DNA of 64,000 nt from Pseudohalocynthiibacter aestuariivivens (GCF_018457175.1 NZ_JAGFNU010000008.1:144113-208112), one strand, 5' to 3'. Shown: positions 52,783-61,974, counted from the first letter of the stretch. The notes: generated by a model from the sequence alone, not told the origin. Program-made: numbers and translations.

Positions 52783-53748
52783 ATGACCAACGAGGTAGAA
52801 TTTCACGATCGCATGCTGTCGCTGGGCCTTGCCCGGGTTTCGGAAGCTGCGGCTTTGGCATCGGCCCGCCTGATTGGCCGGGGCGACGAAAAAGCCGCAG
52901 ACCAGGCAGCTGTCGATGCAATGCGCACGCAGCTGAACATGCTTGATATCAATGGTGTTGTCGTCATTGGTGAAGGCGAGCGTGACGAAGCACCAATGCT
53001 GTACATCGGCGAAGAAGTTGGCCGTGGTGGTGGCCCGGGTGTCGATATCGCGCTTGATCCGCTCGAAGGCACGACGCTTACGGCGAAAGATATGCCAAAC
53101 GCGCTGGCCGTCATTGCGATGGGTCCACGCGGCTCAATGTTGCATGCGCCCGATGTTTACATGGAAAAACTGGCAATCGGTCCAGGTTTTGTCACGGACA
53201 CCGTTACGCTTGACATGTCACCAAGCGAGCGTGTCGAAGCGCTGGCAGCGGCCAAGGGCGGAAGCTGCGAGGACATCACTGTTTGCATTCTGGAACGCCC
53301 CCGCCACGAAGATCTGGTTTCAGAAATCCGTGCGACCGGTGCGGCAATCCGGCTGATCACGGATGGCGACGTTGCAGGTGTTATGCATTGCGCCGAAGCA
53401 GATATCACTGGCATTGACATGTATATGGGCTCTGGCGGCGCACCTGAGGGTGTATTGGCTGCAGCGGCTTTGAAATGCATGGGCGGTCAAATCTATGGCC
53501 GCTTGCTGTTTAGAAATGACGATGAAAAAGGCCGCGCAGCCAAGGCTGGCATCACCGACCTGAACCGTGTTTACACGCGGGACGATATGGTAACGCAAGA
53601 TGTTATCTTTGCCGCGACCGGTGTTACAGACGGATCACTCGTTTCCGGTATCAAACGCGAAGTTGGATATCTGACCGCTGAAACCATTTTGATGCGCTCA
53701 AAAACCGGTTCGGTTCGGCGGATGATTTACCGCCACCCGACTGATTAG
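52783..53748 (+). CDS. glpX: Class II fructose-1,6-bisphosphatase
   Basis: A 321-residue GlpX-type gluconeogenic phosphatase. It shows VVIGEGERDEAPMLYIGEEVG and the metal site VDIALDPLEGTTLTAK, plus DADVAGVMHCAEADIT-type and YMGSGGAPEGVLAAAALKCMGGQ segments. In marine alphaproteobacteria the class II enzyme is common. Followed 9 bp on by the cysteine hydrolase. Confidence 0.95.
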   Translation: MTNEVEFHDRMLSLGLARVSEAAALASARLIGRGDEKAADQAAVDAMRTQLNMLDINGVVVIGEGERDEAPMLYIGEEVGRGGGPGVDIALDPLEGTTLTAKDMPNALAVIAMGPRGSMLHAPDVYMEKLAIGPGFVTDTVTLDMSPSERVEALAAAKGGSCEDITVCILERPRHEDLVSEIRATGAAIRLITDGDVAGVMHCAEADITGIDMYMGSGGAPEGVLAAAALKCMGGQIYGRLLFRNDDEKGRAAKAGITDLNRVYTRDDMVTQDVIFAATGVTDGSLVSGIKREVGYLTAETILMRSKTGSVRRMIYRHPTD

Positions 53749-53757
53749 GGGTCAGGC

Positions 53758-54321
53758 ATGACTGACACCCTTATCCTGATTGATATTCAGGTCGGATTCG
53801 ACAGCCCTGTCTGGGGCAAGCGAAACAACATGAACGCCGAAACGAATGCCGCGAGGCTGCTGAATCATTGGCGCGCGCAGGGTTGGCCTGTGATCCATGT
53901 CTGCCATTCCAGTGAAACACCGGGAAGCCCGTTGGCCCCCGACCAGCCGGGTCATGCCTTCAAGCCAGAGGTAACACCGTTACCCGGCGAAACAATCATT
54001 GAGAAATCTGTAAATTCGGCCTTTATCGGGACGGACCTGCTGGACCGCCTGCAAAAGAATGGTGCGCAGAAACTGGTTATCTGCGGACTGACCACGCCGC
54101 ATTGCGTTTCGACAACGTCACGAATGGCTGCAAACTATGGGTTTGAGGTTGTGCTCGTTGAAGATGCCTGTGCGGCGTTTTCCAGCAATGCCGATATGTC
54201 GTGGAAGCCGGGGGCAACACCGCTTGACCCGCAACTGGTGCATGACAGCGCCGTCGCCCACTTACACGGCGAATTCGTAACCGCGTGGCAGACAGTGTCG
54301 TTTCTCGAACGTGTTTCATGA
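53758..54321 (+). CDS. Isochorismatase-like cysteine hydrolase
   Basis: A 187-residue hydrolase of the isochorismatase fold. The catalytic triad is visible: Asp in LILIDIQVGF, Lys in IIEKSVNSAF, Cys in GLTTPHCVSTTSRMA. Substrates in the family range from nicotinamide to peroxyureidoacrylate; here unknown. Its TGA overlaps the recJ ATG. Confidence 0.88.
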   Translation: MTDTLILIDIQVGFDSPVWGKRNNMNAETNAARLLNHWRAQGWPVIHVCHSSETPGSPLAPDQPGHAFKPEVTPLPGETIIEKSVNSAFIGTDLLDRLQKNGAQKLVICGLTTPHCVSTTSRMAANYGFEVVLVEDACAAFSSNADMSWKPGATPLDPQLVHDSAVAHLHGEFVTAWQTVSFLERVS

Positions 54322-56066
54322 CAGGGTTTCTTGGCGTCAGTTCCTCTGCAACCGGGCGCAAGTGGATTGGGCCAAGCGCTGAAGATGATCGTCTCTCAGA
54401 AGCCATGCAGCAAGCCACTGATCTGCCAATGCCGCTATGCCGTCTTCTGGTGCGTCGTGGCGTAAACGCAGAAGACGCGGCTGCCTTTCTGGAGCCGCAA
54501 CTTAGGGATCTGTTACCAGATCCACGCAGCCTGAAAGATATGGAGCGCGCCGCAGCCCGTTTTCTGCAGGCCGCAAAGTCCGGCGAGAAGATCGCGGTGT
54601 TCGCAGACTATGACGTTGATGGCGGCAGTTCAGCCGCATTGTTGTTGTGCTGGCTTCGGGCAATGGGCCGGGATGCCACGCTTTACGTGCCAGACCGGAT
54701 TGACGAAGGCTATGGCCCCAACGTTTCGGCAATGCAGGCCTTGGCAAAGGATCATGATCTGATTGTCTGCGTTGATTGCGGCACACTATCGTTTGAACCG
54801 ATAGAGGCCGCAGCGGGAACAGATGTTCTGGTGCTGGACCACCACCTTGGCAGCGAAACGCTGCCAGCTGCCTATGCCGTCGTGAACCCGAACCGTCAGG
54901 ACGAAGACGGCACCTCAAGCCATCTTTGCGCGGCGGGTGTCGTGTTCTTGATGCTGGTAGAAGTGAACCGCCAATTGCGTGAAAACGGCGCGACCGGACC
55001 TGACTTGATGGCAATGCTTGATCTCGTGGCACTGGCAACGGTTGCGGATGTTGCGCCACTCATCGGGGTGAACCGCGCGCTGGTGCGTCAGGGGCTTAAA
55101 GTCATGGCACGACGCAAACGCCCCGGCCTTGTCGCGCTGGCCGATGTTGCCCGTATGAACAGCGCACCCAGCGCCTATCACCTCGGGTTCCTGCTTGGCC
55201 CCCGTGTGAATGCAGGTGGTCGTATTGGCAAAGCGGATCTGGGCGCACGGCTGCTCGCGACTGACAATCTGGCAGAAGCGCATTCCATCGCCGAACGGTT
55301 GGACCAGCTAAATGCAGAACGCCGGGAAATTGAAAACCGGGTGCGGGAAGTTGCCATGGCGCAGGCCGAAGAACGTGGGGTAGAGGCACCGCTTGTCTGG
55401 GCCGCTGGTGAAGGTTGGCACCCCGGTATCGTCGGTATTGTTGCAGCACGCCTGAAAGAGGCCACCAACCGCCCCGCTGTCGTGATTGGCCTTGATGGGG
55501 AGGAAGGCAAAGGCTCTGGCCGGTCCGTTGCCGGAATTGACCTTGGCGCTGCCATCCAATGGCTCGTGTCCGAGGGGCTTTTGCTGAAAGGCGGCGGGCA
55601 TAAGATGGCTGCTGGCCTTAGTGTGGCGCGCGACAAGCTGGAACCTGCCATGGAGCGCCTGTCAGAGCTTTTGGCGCGGCAAGGTGCCGGGGACGCAGGA
55701 CCCGCTGACCTGAAGCTCGACGGCGTTCTGATGCCCGGCGCCGCAACACCTGAACTGATCGAAATGATTGACGGGGCCGGACCATTCGGGGCCAGCGCCC
55801 CTGCCCCGCGCTTTGCCTTTCCTGACCAAAAAATCCTCTTTTCCAAACGTGTTGGAGAAACGCATCTGAAGCTCAGCTTTGGTGACGGGCTGGGTGCCCG
55901 GATTGATGCTATCTGCTTTGGTGCATTTGATGGCCCGCTTGGCCCACTGCTGGAAAAACACAACGGTGCGCGTTTCCACCTGACCGGACGCCTGGAGATC
56001 AACACATGGGGTGGCCGGCAAAGTGTTCAGCTAAGACTCGAAGACGCGGCAGTCTCTGCAAATTGA
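54318..56066 (+). CDS. recJ: Single-stranded-DNA exonuclease RecJ
   Basis: A 582-residue 5'-3' exonuclease for recombination and mismatch repair. DHH-family motifs: VFADYDVDGGSSAALL, IVCVDCGT, VLDHHLG, and the DHHA1 part GRSVAGIDLGAAIQWLV followed by GGGHKMAAGLSV. The C-terminal OB-like domain ends in RLEDAAV. I start at ATG 54318, overlapping the previous stop by 4 bp, not at 54285. Confidence 0.94.
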   Translation: MTGFLGVSSSATGRKWIGPSAEDDRLSEAMQQATDLPMPLCRLLVRRGVNAEDAAAFLEPQLRDLLPDPRSLKDMERAAARFLQAAKSGEKIAVFADYDVDGGSSAALLLCWLRAMGRDATLYVPDRIDEGYGPNVSAMQALAKDHDLIVCVDCGTLSFEPIEAAAGTDVLVLDHHLGSETLPAAYAVVNPNRQDEDGTSSHLCAAGVVFLMLVEVNRQLRENGATGPDLMAMLDLVALATVADVAPLIGVNRALVRQGLKVMARRKRPGLVALADVARMNSAPSAYHLGFLLGPRVNAGGRIGKADLGARLLATDNLAEAHSIAERLDQLNAERREIENRVREVAMAQAEERGVEAPLVWAAGEGWHPGIVGIVAARLKEATNRPAVVIGLDGEEGKGSGRSVAGIDLGAAIQWLVSEGLLLKGGGHKMAAGLSVARDKLEPAMERLSELLARQGAGDAGPADLKLDGVLMPGAATPELIEMIDGAGPFGASAPAPRFAFPDQKILFSKRVGETHLKLSFGDGLGARIDAICFGAFDGPLGPLLEKHNGARFHLTGRLEINTWGGRQSVQLRLEDAAVSAN

Positions 56067-56283
56067 TCAGCGCGAGAGTGCGTTTCGTTTTATTCCGGTT
56101 CCGTGGCGTCGTGCCTACAAACATACTTTGAAGAATCAGATTGCTATTCATTTTGTACAAAAGCGCCTGCGGATCGACGCCATTTCACTAAACCAAAACG
56201 AAATGCCAAAGCAGTAGGCCGAAGTTTCCAAACCAAGACAAAATAAAAACCGTTCCGCACCCTAAGATTTTGCAATTTTTCAC

Positions 56284-56312
56284 TTGTGTCTATCAACACC
56301 ACTCGCTAAATA
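56284..56312 (+). promoter_or_regulatory. Sigma-70 promoter of tRNA-Glu
   Basis: TTGTGT (56284-56289) and TAAATA (56307-56312), spacer 17 nt, about 17 nt before the tRNA. Confidence 0.5.
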
Positions 56313-56329
56313 CGCGCTCACTAAACGGT

Positions 56330-56404
56330 GCTCCCTTCGTCTATCGGTTAGGACGCCAGGTTTTCAACCTGGAAAGAGGGGTTCGATTCCCCTAGGGAGT
56401 ACCA
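56330..56404 (+). tRNA. tRNA-Glu (TTC)
   Basis: A 75-nt tRNA with encoded CCA. Anticodon arm CCAGG-TTTTCAA-CCTGG reads TTC; T arm GGGG-TTCGATT-CCCC; acceptor GCTCCCT pairs with AGGGAGT. It stands alone between recJ and the acyl-CoA ligase gene. Confidence 0.95.
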
Positions 56405-56516
56405 ATAGTTTCCCCGCGCCCTTCAAGAAATGCAATGCAGGCCAGCCTGTATTTCTTTAGCAGTGCATCTGTCTTGCTCTTTCGCTAGATAGAAATGAAC
56501 TTGGGTAAATTCGCAA

Positions 56517-57809
56517 ATGACAGTAATTGCCTCCGATGTTTCAACGTCCTTCACCTGGCATGACCAGGCGCGGATTGTTGCGCCGGATGGTTCCAAACCT
56601 TCTGATCCTGCATCTGAGGCAATTTCCAGCGCGTCGTCAGAAGTTTGCCTGATCTCAGACGCTGACCCTGTGACGGCCATTCACCAGATCTTTCGGGCCT
56701 GTGAGGAAGGCGTGGAATTCAGTGTTGTTACGGAAGTAATGGCAGGGAAAAAATCAAAGGCGCGTACTGACGATGATGCAACGCCCTATTTTCAATGCAT
56801 GAGTTCCGGCACAACAGGACAACCCAAGAACATTCGCCGAACCCATCTGTCGTGGATCAGAAGTTTTGAAATCAACGCGGCGAGCTTTAATTTAACCCCT
56901 ACAGACAGCTATGGCATTCTGGGGCGTCTCAGCCATTCACTTGCGCTTTATAGCGTCATGGAGGCCGCGCATATCGGTGCGGATATACATATACTGGCGC
57001 AACTGCGCCCGGATCGACAGATCAAGGCGCTGGCGGCAAAGGAAACCACCGTTCTCTACGCGACCCCAACCCAGTTGCGCTTGCTTTTTTCCGCTGAAAA
57101 ATTGCTTCGTCCGCAGGTCCTGCCCGCTGTCAGGTTTATTTTCTGTGGCGGCGGCAACCTTGATCAGGCAACCCGCGAAAACGCGGCTGCGCTTTTTCCC
57201 AATGCCGCTTTGCACGAATTTTATGGCGCGTCAGAAACAAGCTTTATCACGATCGCGGATGTCGAAACTCCGGTGGGATCTGTTGGCAAGGCTTACCCCG
57301 GCGTGACCGTGGAAATCCGGCAAAAGGAAATGGCCTTGAAGAACGGAGTCGGAGAGGTCTGGGTAAAAAGCCCCTTTCTTTTTGATGGGTATGGACAAGG
57401 CGACAGTGAAGACACCGTTTGGCAGGACGGGTTCCTGTCCGTCGGCGAAATGGGTTGGCTCGATGACATGGGCAACCTGTTCATTGCGGGGCGTAAAAAC
57501 AGGATGGTGACGATTGCAGATCAAAATGCCTTCCCCGAAGAAATCGAGAAGTTCTTACTTTCAGACCCGGCTGTTCCGCATTGCTGCGTGCTGCCGCGCC
57601 CCGATGCAAAACGTGGAAATGTCTTTGTTGCAATCGTCGCAGGAAACGAAAATGCCGAAACGCGTGACCGCTTGATTAGGCTTTGCCGCCAGAACCTCGG
57701 CCCCCTTAAGGCCCCGCGTAAAATCATCTTTCTGCCAGATTTTCCGCTCTTGTCTTCGGGCAAACCGGATCTCCCTTCAATTCGCAAAATTGTGGGAGGC
57801 ACGCTATGA
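56517..57809 (+). CDS. AMP-forming acyl-CoA synthetase-like ligase with short N-terminus
   Basis: A 430-residue member of the adenylate-forming superfamily. The phosphate-binding loop SSGTTGQPK lies at residues 96-104, far earlier than the usual ~170-190, so about 80 residues of the N-terminal domain are missing. Later motifs are intact: YGASE, DGFLSVGEMGWLDDMG, and the C-terminal Lys in SSGKPDLPSI. It should activate a carboxylic acid as acyl-AMP and then acyl-CoA. It overlaps the thiolase gene by 4 bp and faces the biotin-transporter operon, so a pimelate-, biotin- or desthiobiotin-like acid is a reasonable but unproven substrate. Confidence 0.8.
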   Translation: MTVIASDVSTSFTWHDQARIVAPDGSKPSDPASEAISSASSEVCLISDADPVTAIHQIFRACEEGVEFSVVTEVMAGKKSKARTDDDATPYFQCMSSGTTGQPKNIRRTHLSWIRSFEINAASFNLTPTDSYGILGRLSHSLALYSVMEAAHIGADIHILAQLRPDRQIKALAAKETTVLYATPTQLRLLFSAEKLLRPQVLPAVRFIFCGGGNLDQATRENAAALFPNAALHEFYGASETSFITIADVETPVGSVGKAYPGVTVEIRQKEMALKNGVGEVWVKSPFLFDGYGQGDSEDTVWQDGFLSVGEMGWLDDMGNLFIAGRKNRMVTIADQNAFPEEIEKFLLSDPAVPHCCVLPRPDAKRGNVFVAIVAGNENAETRDRLIRLCRQNLGPLKAPRKIIFLPDFPLLSSGKPDLPSIRKIVGGTL

Positions 57810-58912
57810 CAAGTTCTTTTGTCATAGCGGCGTATAGAACACCTGTCGCACCGCGTGGCGGCAAGCTGTCTCGTCTTTTGCCGCACGAACTTGCCGCCCC
57901 CACGATCAGGGCGTGCCTTTCAAATGCAGGCCTTGATGCAAGCAACGTGGACGAATTGATTGCCGGAAATGCGCTTGGCGCGGGTGGCAACCCGGCGCGG
58001 CTCGTTGCGTTGGCGGCGGGCCTGCCAGAAACCGTTGCGGGGCTTAGCATTGACCGACAGTGCTGTGGGGGGCTTGATGCGCTGTTGCTGGCCGATGCGA
58101 TGATCAAGACCGGACAGGCCGAGATCGTGGTCGCAGGCGGCGTGGAAAGCTATTCACGCAGGCCGCTTCGCTATGCAACCTCATTTGATGGCACGCCACC
58201 CCTGCCCTATGACCAGCCAGCCTTTTCGCCGTGGCCCAACCGTGACCCGGATATGGCAGAGGCTGCTGAGGCGCTTGCCCAAAAACTCGGGATTTCGAAG
58301 CAACGACAAGACACATGGGCGATAGAAAGTCACAAGAAAGCGCTGGCAGCAGGCCCACGCCTCAGCGCCGAGATTGTCGCGCATAGCGCGCTTGATCATG
58401 ATGCCTACACACGAAACCTGACCCAAGGTCTTTGCGACCGCGCAAAAGTTATCAGTGGTAGCGTCACTACCGCCAATACATCTGTTGCGGCGGATGCGGC
58501 AGCCTTTTGCCTTATCGTCTCAGAAGACATAGCCGCAAAAATCAATGGCCCCAGAATGCGGATCATGAATGGCGCAACGCTGGGTGCGGCACCAGAACTT
58601 CCCGGGCTTGCACCTGTTGCGGCCATCAATTCCGCGCTGGCAAAGGCAAACTTCAAACCTTCAGATATAAGTGTTACCGAGATTATGGAGGCCTACGCCG
58701 CGCAGGCGATTGCCTGTGTGGAGCAAGCCGGGATAAACGAAGATGTAACCAACCTCGGTGGCGGATCACTGGCCCGGGGGCATCCGATAGGTGCGTCGGG
58801 TGCAATCCTGGCAGTGCGCGTGTTCCACGAACTGACTGCGCGCAACGGCATCGGGCTGGCCGCGATTGCAGCAGCTGGCGGATTGGGCACGGCAGTGTTG
58901 TTTGAGGCTTAG
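57806..58912 (+). CDS. Atypical thiolase
   Basis: A 368-residue thiolase-fold enzyme. The nucleophilic cysteine region is IDRQCCGGLDAL (Cys86/87) and the GHP histidine is His326 (ARGHPIGASGA). Two usually invariant residues have changed: the NEAFA asparagine is Met294 (IMEAYAAQA), and the second catalytic Cys near the C-terminus is an alanine in AAIAAAGGLG (~355). Standard degradative thiolysis or Claisen condensation would need both, so a different condensation or acyl transfer is likely. It is ~25 residues shorter than usual and coupled to the ligase gene. Confidence 0.85.
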   Translation: MTSSFVIAAYRTPVAPRGGKLSRLLPHELAAPTIRACLSNAGLDASNVDELIAGNALGAGGNPARLVALAAGLPETVAGLSIDRQCCGGLDALLLADAMIKTGQAEIVVAGGVESYSRRPLRYATSFDGTPPLPYDQPAFSPWPNRDPDMAEAAEALAQKLGISKQRQDTWAIESHKKALAAGPRLSAEIVAHSALDHDAYTRNLTQGLCDRAKVISGSVTTANTSVAADAAAFCLIVSEDIAAKINGPRMRIMNGATLGAAPELPGLAPVAAINSALAKANFKPSDISVTEIMEAYAAQAIACVEQAGINEDVTNLGGGSLARGHPIGASGAILAVRVFHELTARNGIGLAAIAAAGGLGTAVLFEA

Positions 58913-59592
58913 GTGTCAAACCCGCGAAAGCTCGTGAAAATATTCAGTTCGTCGCGTTCCGTGCGCACCGTGTTTACCTTGGCATCTTCATCGGTTCGGC
59001 CCAGCGCAACACCACAGACGACAAGTTCGTCGTCAGGCAGGTCGAGTGTTTGTTGCACCACGTCCGCATAATTCGCGACCGCGCCAATTCCGCTCGTGCC
59101 ATATCCAAGATCTTCAGCAGCAAGGAATAACGCCATCAGCGACATGCCAAGATCCATGAAACACCCCTTGCCCATATCTTTCTGGATGGTGACGACAATA
59201 CCGACAGGCGCGTCAAAGAACCTGTAGTTCTTGTCAAACTGTGCCTTACGCCCTGCGATATCGCGGCGTTCGATCCCCAAAGCATGATAAAGCGCGTAAC
59301 CCGCCGTCCTTTGGCGGGCCTTCAGGTCTGCTGGCATCGGCTGCGGGAAATAGGAATACTGCGCGACCATCGGTCGTTTTTCGGCGACGGCCAAAGCCAA
59401 GGCACCTTTCAGCCCTTCAAACGGCGCACCAGTAAGAACGTGAAACCGCCCCGGCTGAAGGTTGGCACCACTTGGTGCACGCCGTGCCGCGCAAAGAATT
59501 CGCGTGACTGCATCGCGCGGAACCGGCGTGTCATGATATCCCCTGACAGAGCGCCGCTGCCACAACAATTGCTCTGTCTTTGTCTCAGTCAT
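58909..59592 (-). CDS. Nitroreductase family flavoenzyme
   Basis: A 227-residue FMN-dependent oxidoreductase. Typical parts: the N-terminal RRSVRGYHDTPVPRDAVTRIL with FMN-binding arginines, RAPSGANLQPGRFHVL, and GMSLMALFLAAEDLGYGTSGIGAVANYADVV. Its ATG overlaps the bioY stop by 4 bp and its stop overlaps the thiolase stop, so it is locked into the biotin transporter operon. Its substrate is unknown; a reductive or oxidative step on an acyl-CoA or on a vitamin precursor is a guess. Confidence 0.87.
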   Translation of the reverse strand: MTETKTEQLLWQRRSVRGYHDTPVPRDAVTRILCAARRAPSGANLQPGRFHVLTGAPFEGLKGALALAVAEKRPMVAQYSYFPQPMPADLKARQRTAGYALYHALGIERRDIAGRKAQFDKNYRFFDAPVGIVVTIQKDMGKGCFMDLGMSLMALFLAAEDLGYGTSGIGAVANYADVVQQTLDLPDDELVVCGVALGRTDEDAKVNTVRTERDELNIFTSFRGFDT

Positions 59593-60134
59593 GTACGCGA
59601 CAAAACGCTGTTGGGACGCGCCTTGGCAAGCGCGGCTGTAAGCATGCCTGCGATTGCGGCTTTAAGGACATCCCCAGGAATAAATGCCGCTACCAGTACA
59701 GTCGCCTCGTTAATTGATTTATCCAACGTAATCGACATGCCAATGACACCAAATACGTAAAGAACAACAATTCCGCCCAACGCCGCGGCGATACCCGCCA
59801 CAAGCGTCAGCGGGGCGCTTCGCCATTTTTCAACGATCAGACCAGTGACAAAGGCCGCAATCGGGAAACCAATCAGAAATCCTGCTGTCGGAGAAACGAA
59901 AAGCCCGAGACCGCCGCGTCCACCTGCCAATAGCGGCAAACCAAGCGCAACAAGCAGCAAGAACAAAAGAACTGCAAGTGCACCCCGCTTAGAGCCCAAA
60001 ACCGTACCGCACAACATCACACCAAGGCTTTGCGCTGTTATCGGAACACCAAATGCCAGAGTGATTTTCGGGATAAGCCCAAGTGCCGCGATAAGAGCCG
60101 CAAAAAGGGCGATCATTACCAGATTTCTTTCCAT
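59589..60134 (-). CDS. bioY: Biotin-binding substrate component of the ECF transporter
   Basis: BioY is the S component that binds biotin in the membrane. The 181-residue protein has about six membrane helices and the family marks ITAQSLGVMLCGTVLGSKRGA, GRGGLGLFVSPTAGFLIGF and a final FIPGDVLKAAIAGML. It lies between bioN and the nitroreductase gene in one operon. Confidence 0.93.
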   Translation of the reverse strand: MERNLVMIALFAALIAALGLIPKITLAFGVPITAQSLGVMLCGTVLGSKRGALAVLLFLLLVALGLPLLAGGRGGLGLFVSPTAGFLIGFPIAAFVTGLIVEKWRSAPLTLVAGIAAALGGIVVLYVFGVIGMSITLDKSINEATVLVAAFIPGDVLKAAIAGMLTAALAKARPNSVLSRT

Positions 60135-60152
60135 TTCTCTTCCCTTTTTATC

Positions 60153-60749
60153 CTATATTCCACCGCGCGCGCGAAGCGCCTCGGCCACATGTTCCGCATC
60201 ATCGATTGCCAACAGAGTAAAGGGCATGATGATTTGCCACTTTGGCTTTTTTGGCGATCTTGCGCGCCAGGCAAATGTCAAATCGCGACCCTTCTGTGCC
60301 AACACCGGCGTGAACCTGACGACAAGCGCGATCGCTATCTCAAGGGGCCGTGTTTTCAAACCCAAAACCCGCAGTGGCGACAGCAGCATTTTCACAACCT
60401 CAACCATATCCGACAGGCGCGTGGTCATCGTGACCAGATTGGCGAGCCCGACAGCAGTGAGCAGCCGGAGCGCGATAACTGTCCCTTCAACCGGAGTGCC
60501 AGTTATCGCGTGCCAGATAACAATAACAGCCAGAAACGGCCAAAGGAACACCAACCGCTTGCAACCAGCTTTGAGGAAAACATATCCCGGAACCGAGTAT
60601 AGACCAATACACGCCGCAAACGCGGCCAAATGAAGAAACACGTTTTCCAATGAAAACAAAACCATCGTCGCAACACATAACAGCCCAAGCTTCAGGCCTG
60701 CGGGCCATGAATGCCACGGTGTTTTAACCGGAGACGTGAGAGATATCAT
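60153..60749 (-). CDS. bioN: ECF transporter membrane-coupling protein BioN
   Basis: About 198 residues. It is the T component linking the ATPase to BioY. Several membrane helices (GLLCVATMVLFSLENVFLHLAAFA, LVFLWPFLAVIVIWHAITG) and the signature ALRARGG at the C-terminus, which matches the coupling AxxxRG box. ATG 60749 is chosen; an ATG 12 bases upstream is possible. It overlaps bioM. Confidence 0.88.
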   Translation of the reverse strand: MISLTSPVKTPWHSWPAGLKLGLLCVATMVLFSLENVFLHLAAFAACIGLYSVPGYVFLKAGCKRLVFLWPFLAVIVIWHAITGTPVEGTVIALRLLTAVGLANLVTMTTRLSDMVEVVKMLLSPLRVLGLKTRPLEIAIALVVRFTPVLAQKGRDLTFAWRARSPKKPKWQIIMPFTLLAIDDAEHVAEALRARGGI

Positions 60750-61521
60750 CACTTGCTCCAATCTGCTCCATCCGATTTGTGAACGCTGTCAGAACCGCTT
60801 TGGCAGCCCCGTCCATTTCTACAGCTCCCTTCTCAAGCCAGATAACACGCTGATAGGCGCGCAAAATCTCTGGGTCGTGTGTGATATGGATAAGCGTTGC
60901 TGAGGTCTGATCAAGATATCGGCCAAGCTGGCGCGTGGTCGGGATATCAAGCCCGGCAAAAGGCTCATCCAGAATAATGACCTTAGGCTTCATCGCAAGC
61001 ACCGAAATCAGGCACACCAACTGCCGCTGCCCCTGCGAAAGCTGCTGTATCGCGACATCGGCCCAATGTGTTTTCCCGAAAGATTGCAAGACCCTGTGGG
61101 CCTCGGCCGCAGCGTCTGTTTTCGACAATCCCAGCTGAAGTAGGCCAAAACCAACTTCTTCTTCGACGGTGGGAAAGATGATCTGGTGATCTGGGTTCTG
61201 AAACAGGATACCGAGAGTGCGAACCGCAGCTTTGCGGTCTTTTGCAAGATCAAAACCACAGACCCTGACAACGCCAGAGGTTGGTTCAATGAGCCCGGCA
61301 AGCACCCTTACCAGCGTGGTTTTCCCCGAACCGTTTCGCCCAACAATTCCGATACGATCTTCGTCTGCTAAGAACGAAATATTGTGCAGAATTTCAGCAC
61401 CATCGACGGCATAGGTCAGATCCGAAATCTCAACAACAGATGTTGCGCCTTCAGTTCCCAATCTTTCAACCCTGCCCTCAAACATCGGTCCGCACCACTC
61501 TGGTATAGCGCCAATCATCAT
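60724..61521 (-). CDS. bioM: ECF transporter ATPase BioM
   Basis: The ATP-hydrolysing subunit of the biotin transporter. Walker A GRNGSGKTT, Q-loop region FQNPDHQIIFPTVEEEVGFG typical of ECF ATPases, signature LSQGQRQL, Walker B VIILDEPFAG, H-loop ITHD. The true start is unclear: the first ATG (61521) lacks a ribosome site and the recognisable domain begins near VVEISDLTYAVDG, so a later codon such as ATG 61485 is possible. First gene of bioM-bioN-bioY-nitroreductase. Confidence 0.9.
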   Translation of the reverse strand: MMIGAIPEWCGPMFEGRVERLGTEGATSVVEISDLTYAVDGAEILHNISFLADEDRIGIVGRNGSGKTTLVRVLAGLIEPTSGVVRVCGFDLAKDRKAAVRTLGILFQNPDHQIIFPTVEEEVGFGLLQLGLSKTDAAAEAHRVLQSFGKTHWADVAIQQLSQGQRQLVCLISVLAMKPKVIILDEPFAGLDIPTTRQLGRYLDQTSATLIHITHDPEILRAYQRVIWLEKGAVEMDGAAKAVLTAFTNRMEQIGASDDISHVSG

Positions 61522-61855
61522 GTCACGCGACGCATGGCAGCAGAATATAAAAAATGCAACAGGGGTTTGCCAGACTGCAATCTAGGAATTTAACAGTTTG
61601 TATGGGCTTCAGCCACGTTTCAGGATGAATGAATTCAGAGAGCCGCTGGACACTATGGTCCGCCTTCTAAGCCTTTCATTTAAGAAATGGCTGATGAAAC
61701 AGACGTCAGCTTTGCTTAGCCGACAGTCTTGGGCACAAGTTTTGGAATGCCGTTTGCGACGCAGGTAAGCGGTTTAATTTTTCCTTTGCGAGCAGACGTG
61801 CTCGGGCCCGCCTGACCTTGAGTTGCCATCTAGCGCCGCAAAGTGCATTTCTCTC
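61522..61855. other. Intergenic region between bioM and tRNA-Met
   Basis: About 330 bp with no plausible gene. It should contain the bioM promoter. I see a short imperfect hairpin near 61670-61695 but no recognised operator; a BioR palindrome was looked for and not found. Confidence 0.5.
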
Positions 61856-61884
61856 TTGACGGCCTCGCACCCCTCGCCTACATC
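61856..61884 (+). promoter_or_regulatory. Sigma-70 promoter of tRNA-Met
   Basis: TTGACG (61856-61861) and TACATC (61879-61884), spacer 17 nt, 13 nt before the tRNA. Confidence 0.6.
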
Positions 61885-61897
61885 GGGCCTCGTTTCT

Positions 61898-61974
61898 GGC
61901 GGAGTAGCTCAGGTGGTTAGAGCAGCGGAATCATAATCCGCGTGTCGGGGGTTCAAGTCCCTCCTCCGCTACCA
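61898..61974 (+). tRNA. tRNA-Met (CAT), elongator type
   Basis: A 77-nt tRNA with CCA. Anticodon arm GCGGA-ATCATAA-TCCGC reads CAT. Lack of the three G:C anticodon-stem pairs of initiators argues for elongator Met; an Ile tRNA with lysidine (k2C) cannot be fully excluded by eye. Confidence 0.88.

Noticed and set aside
56483..56492. Possible BioR-like half site (CGCTAGATAG) before the ligase gene
   Set aside because: Only the TAGATA core fits the palindromic consensus as I remember it, and the left half does not match.
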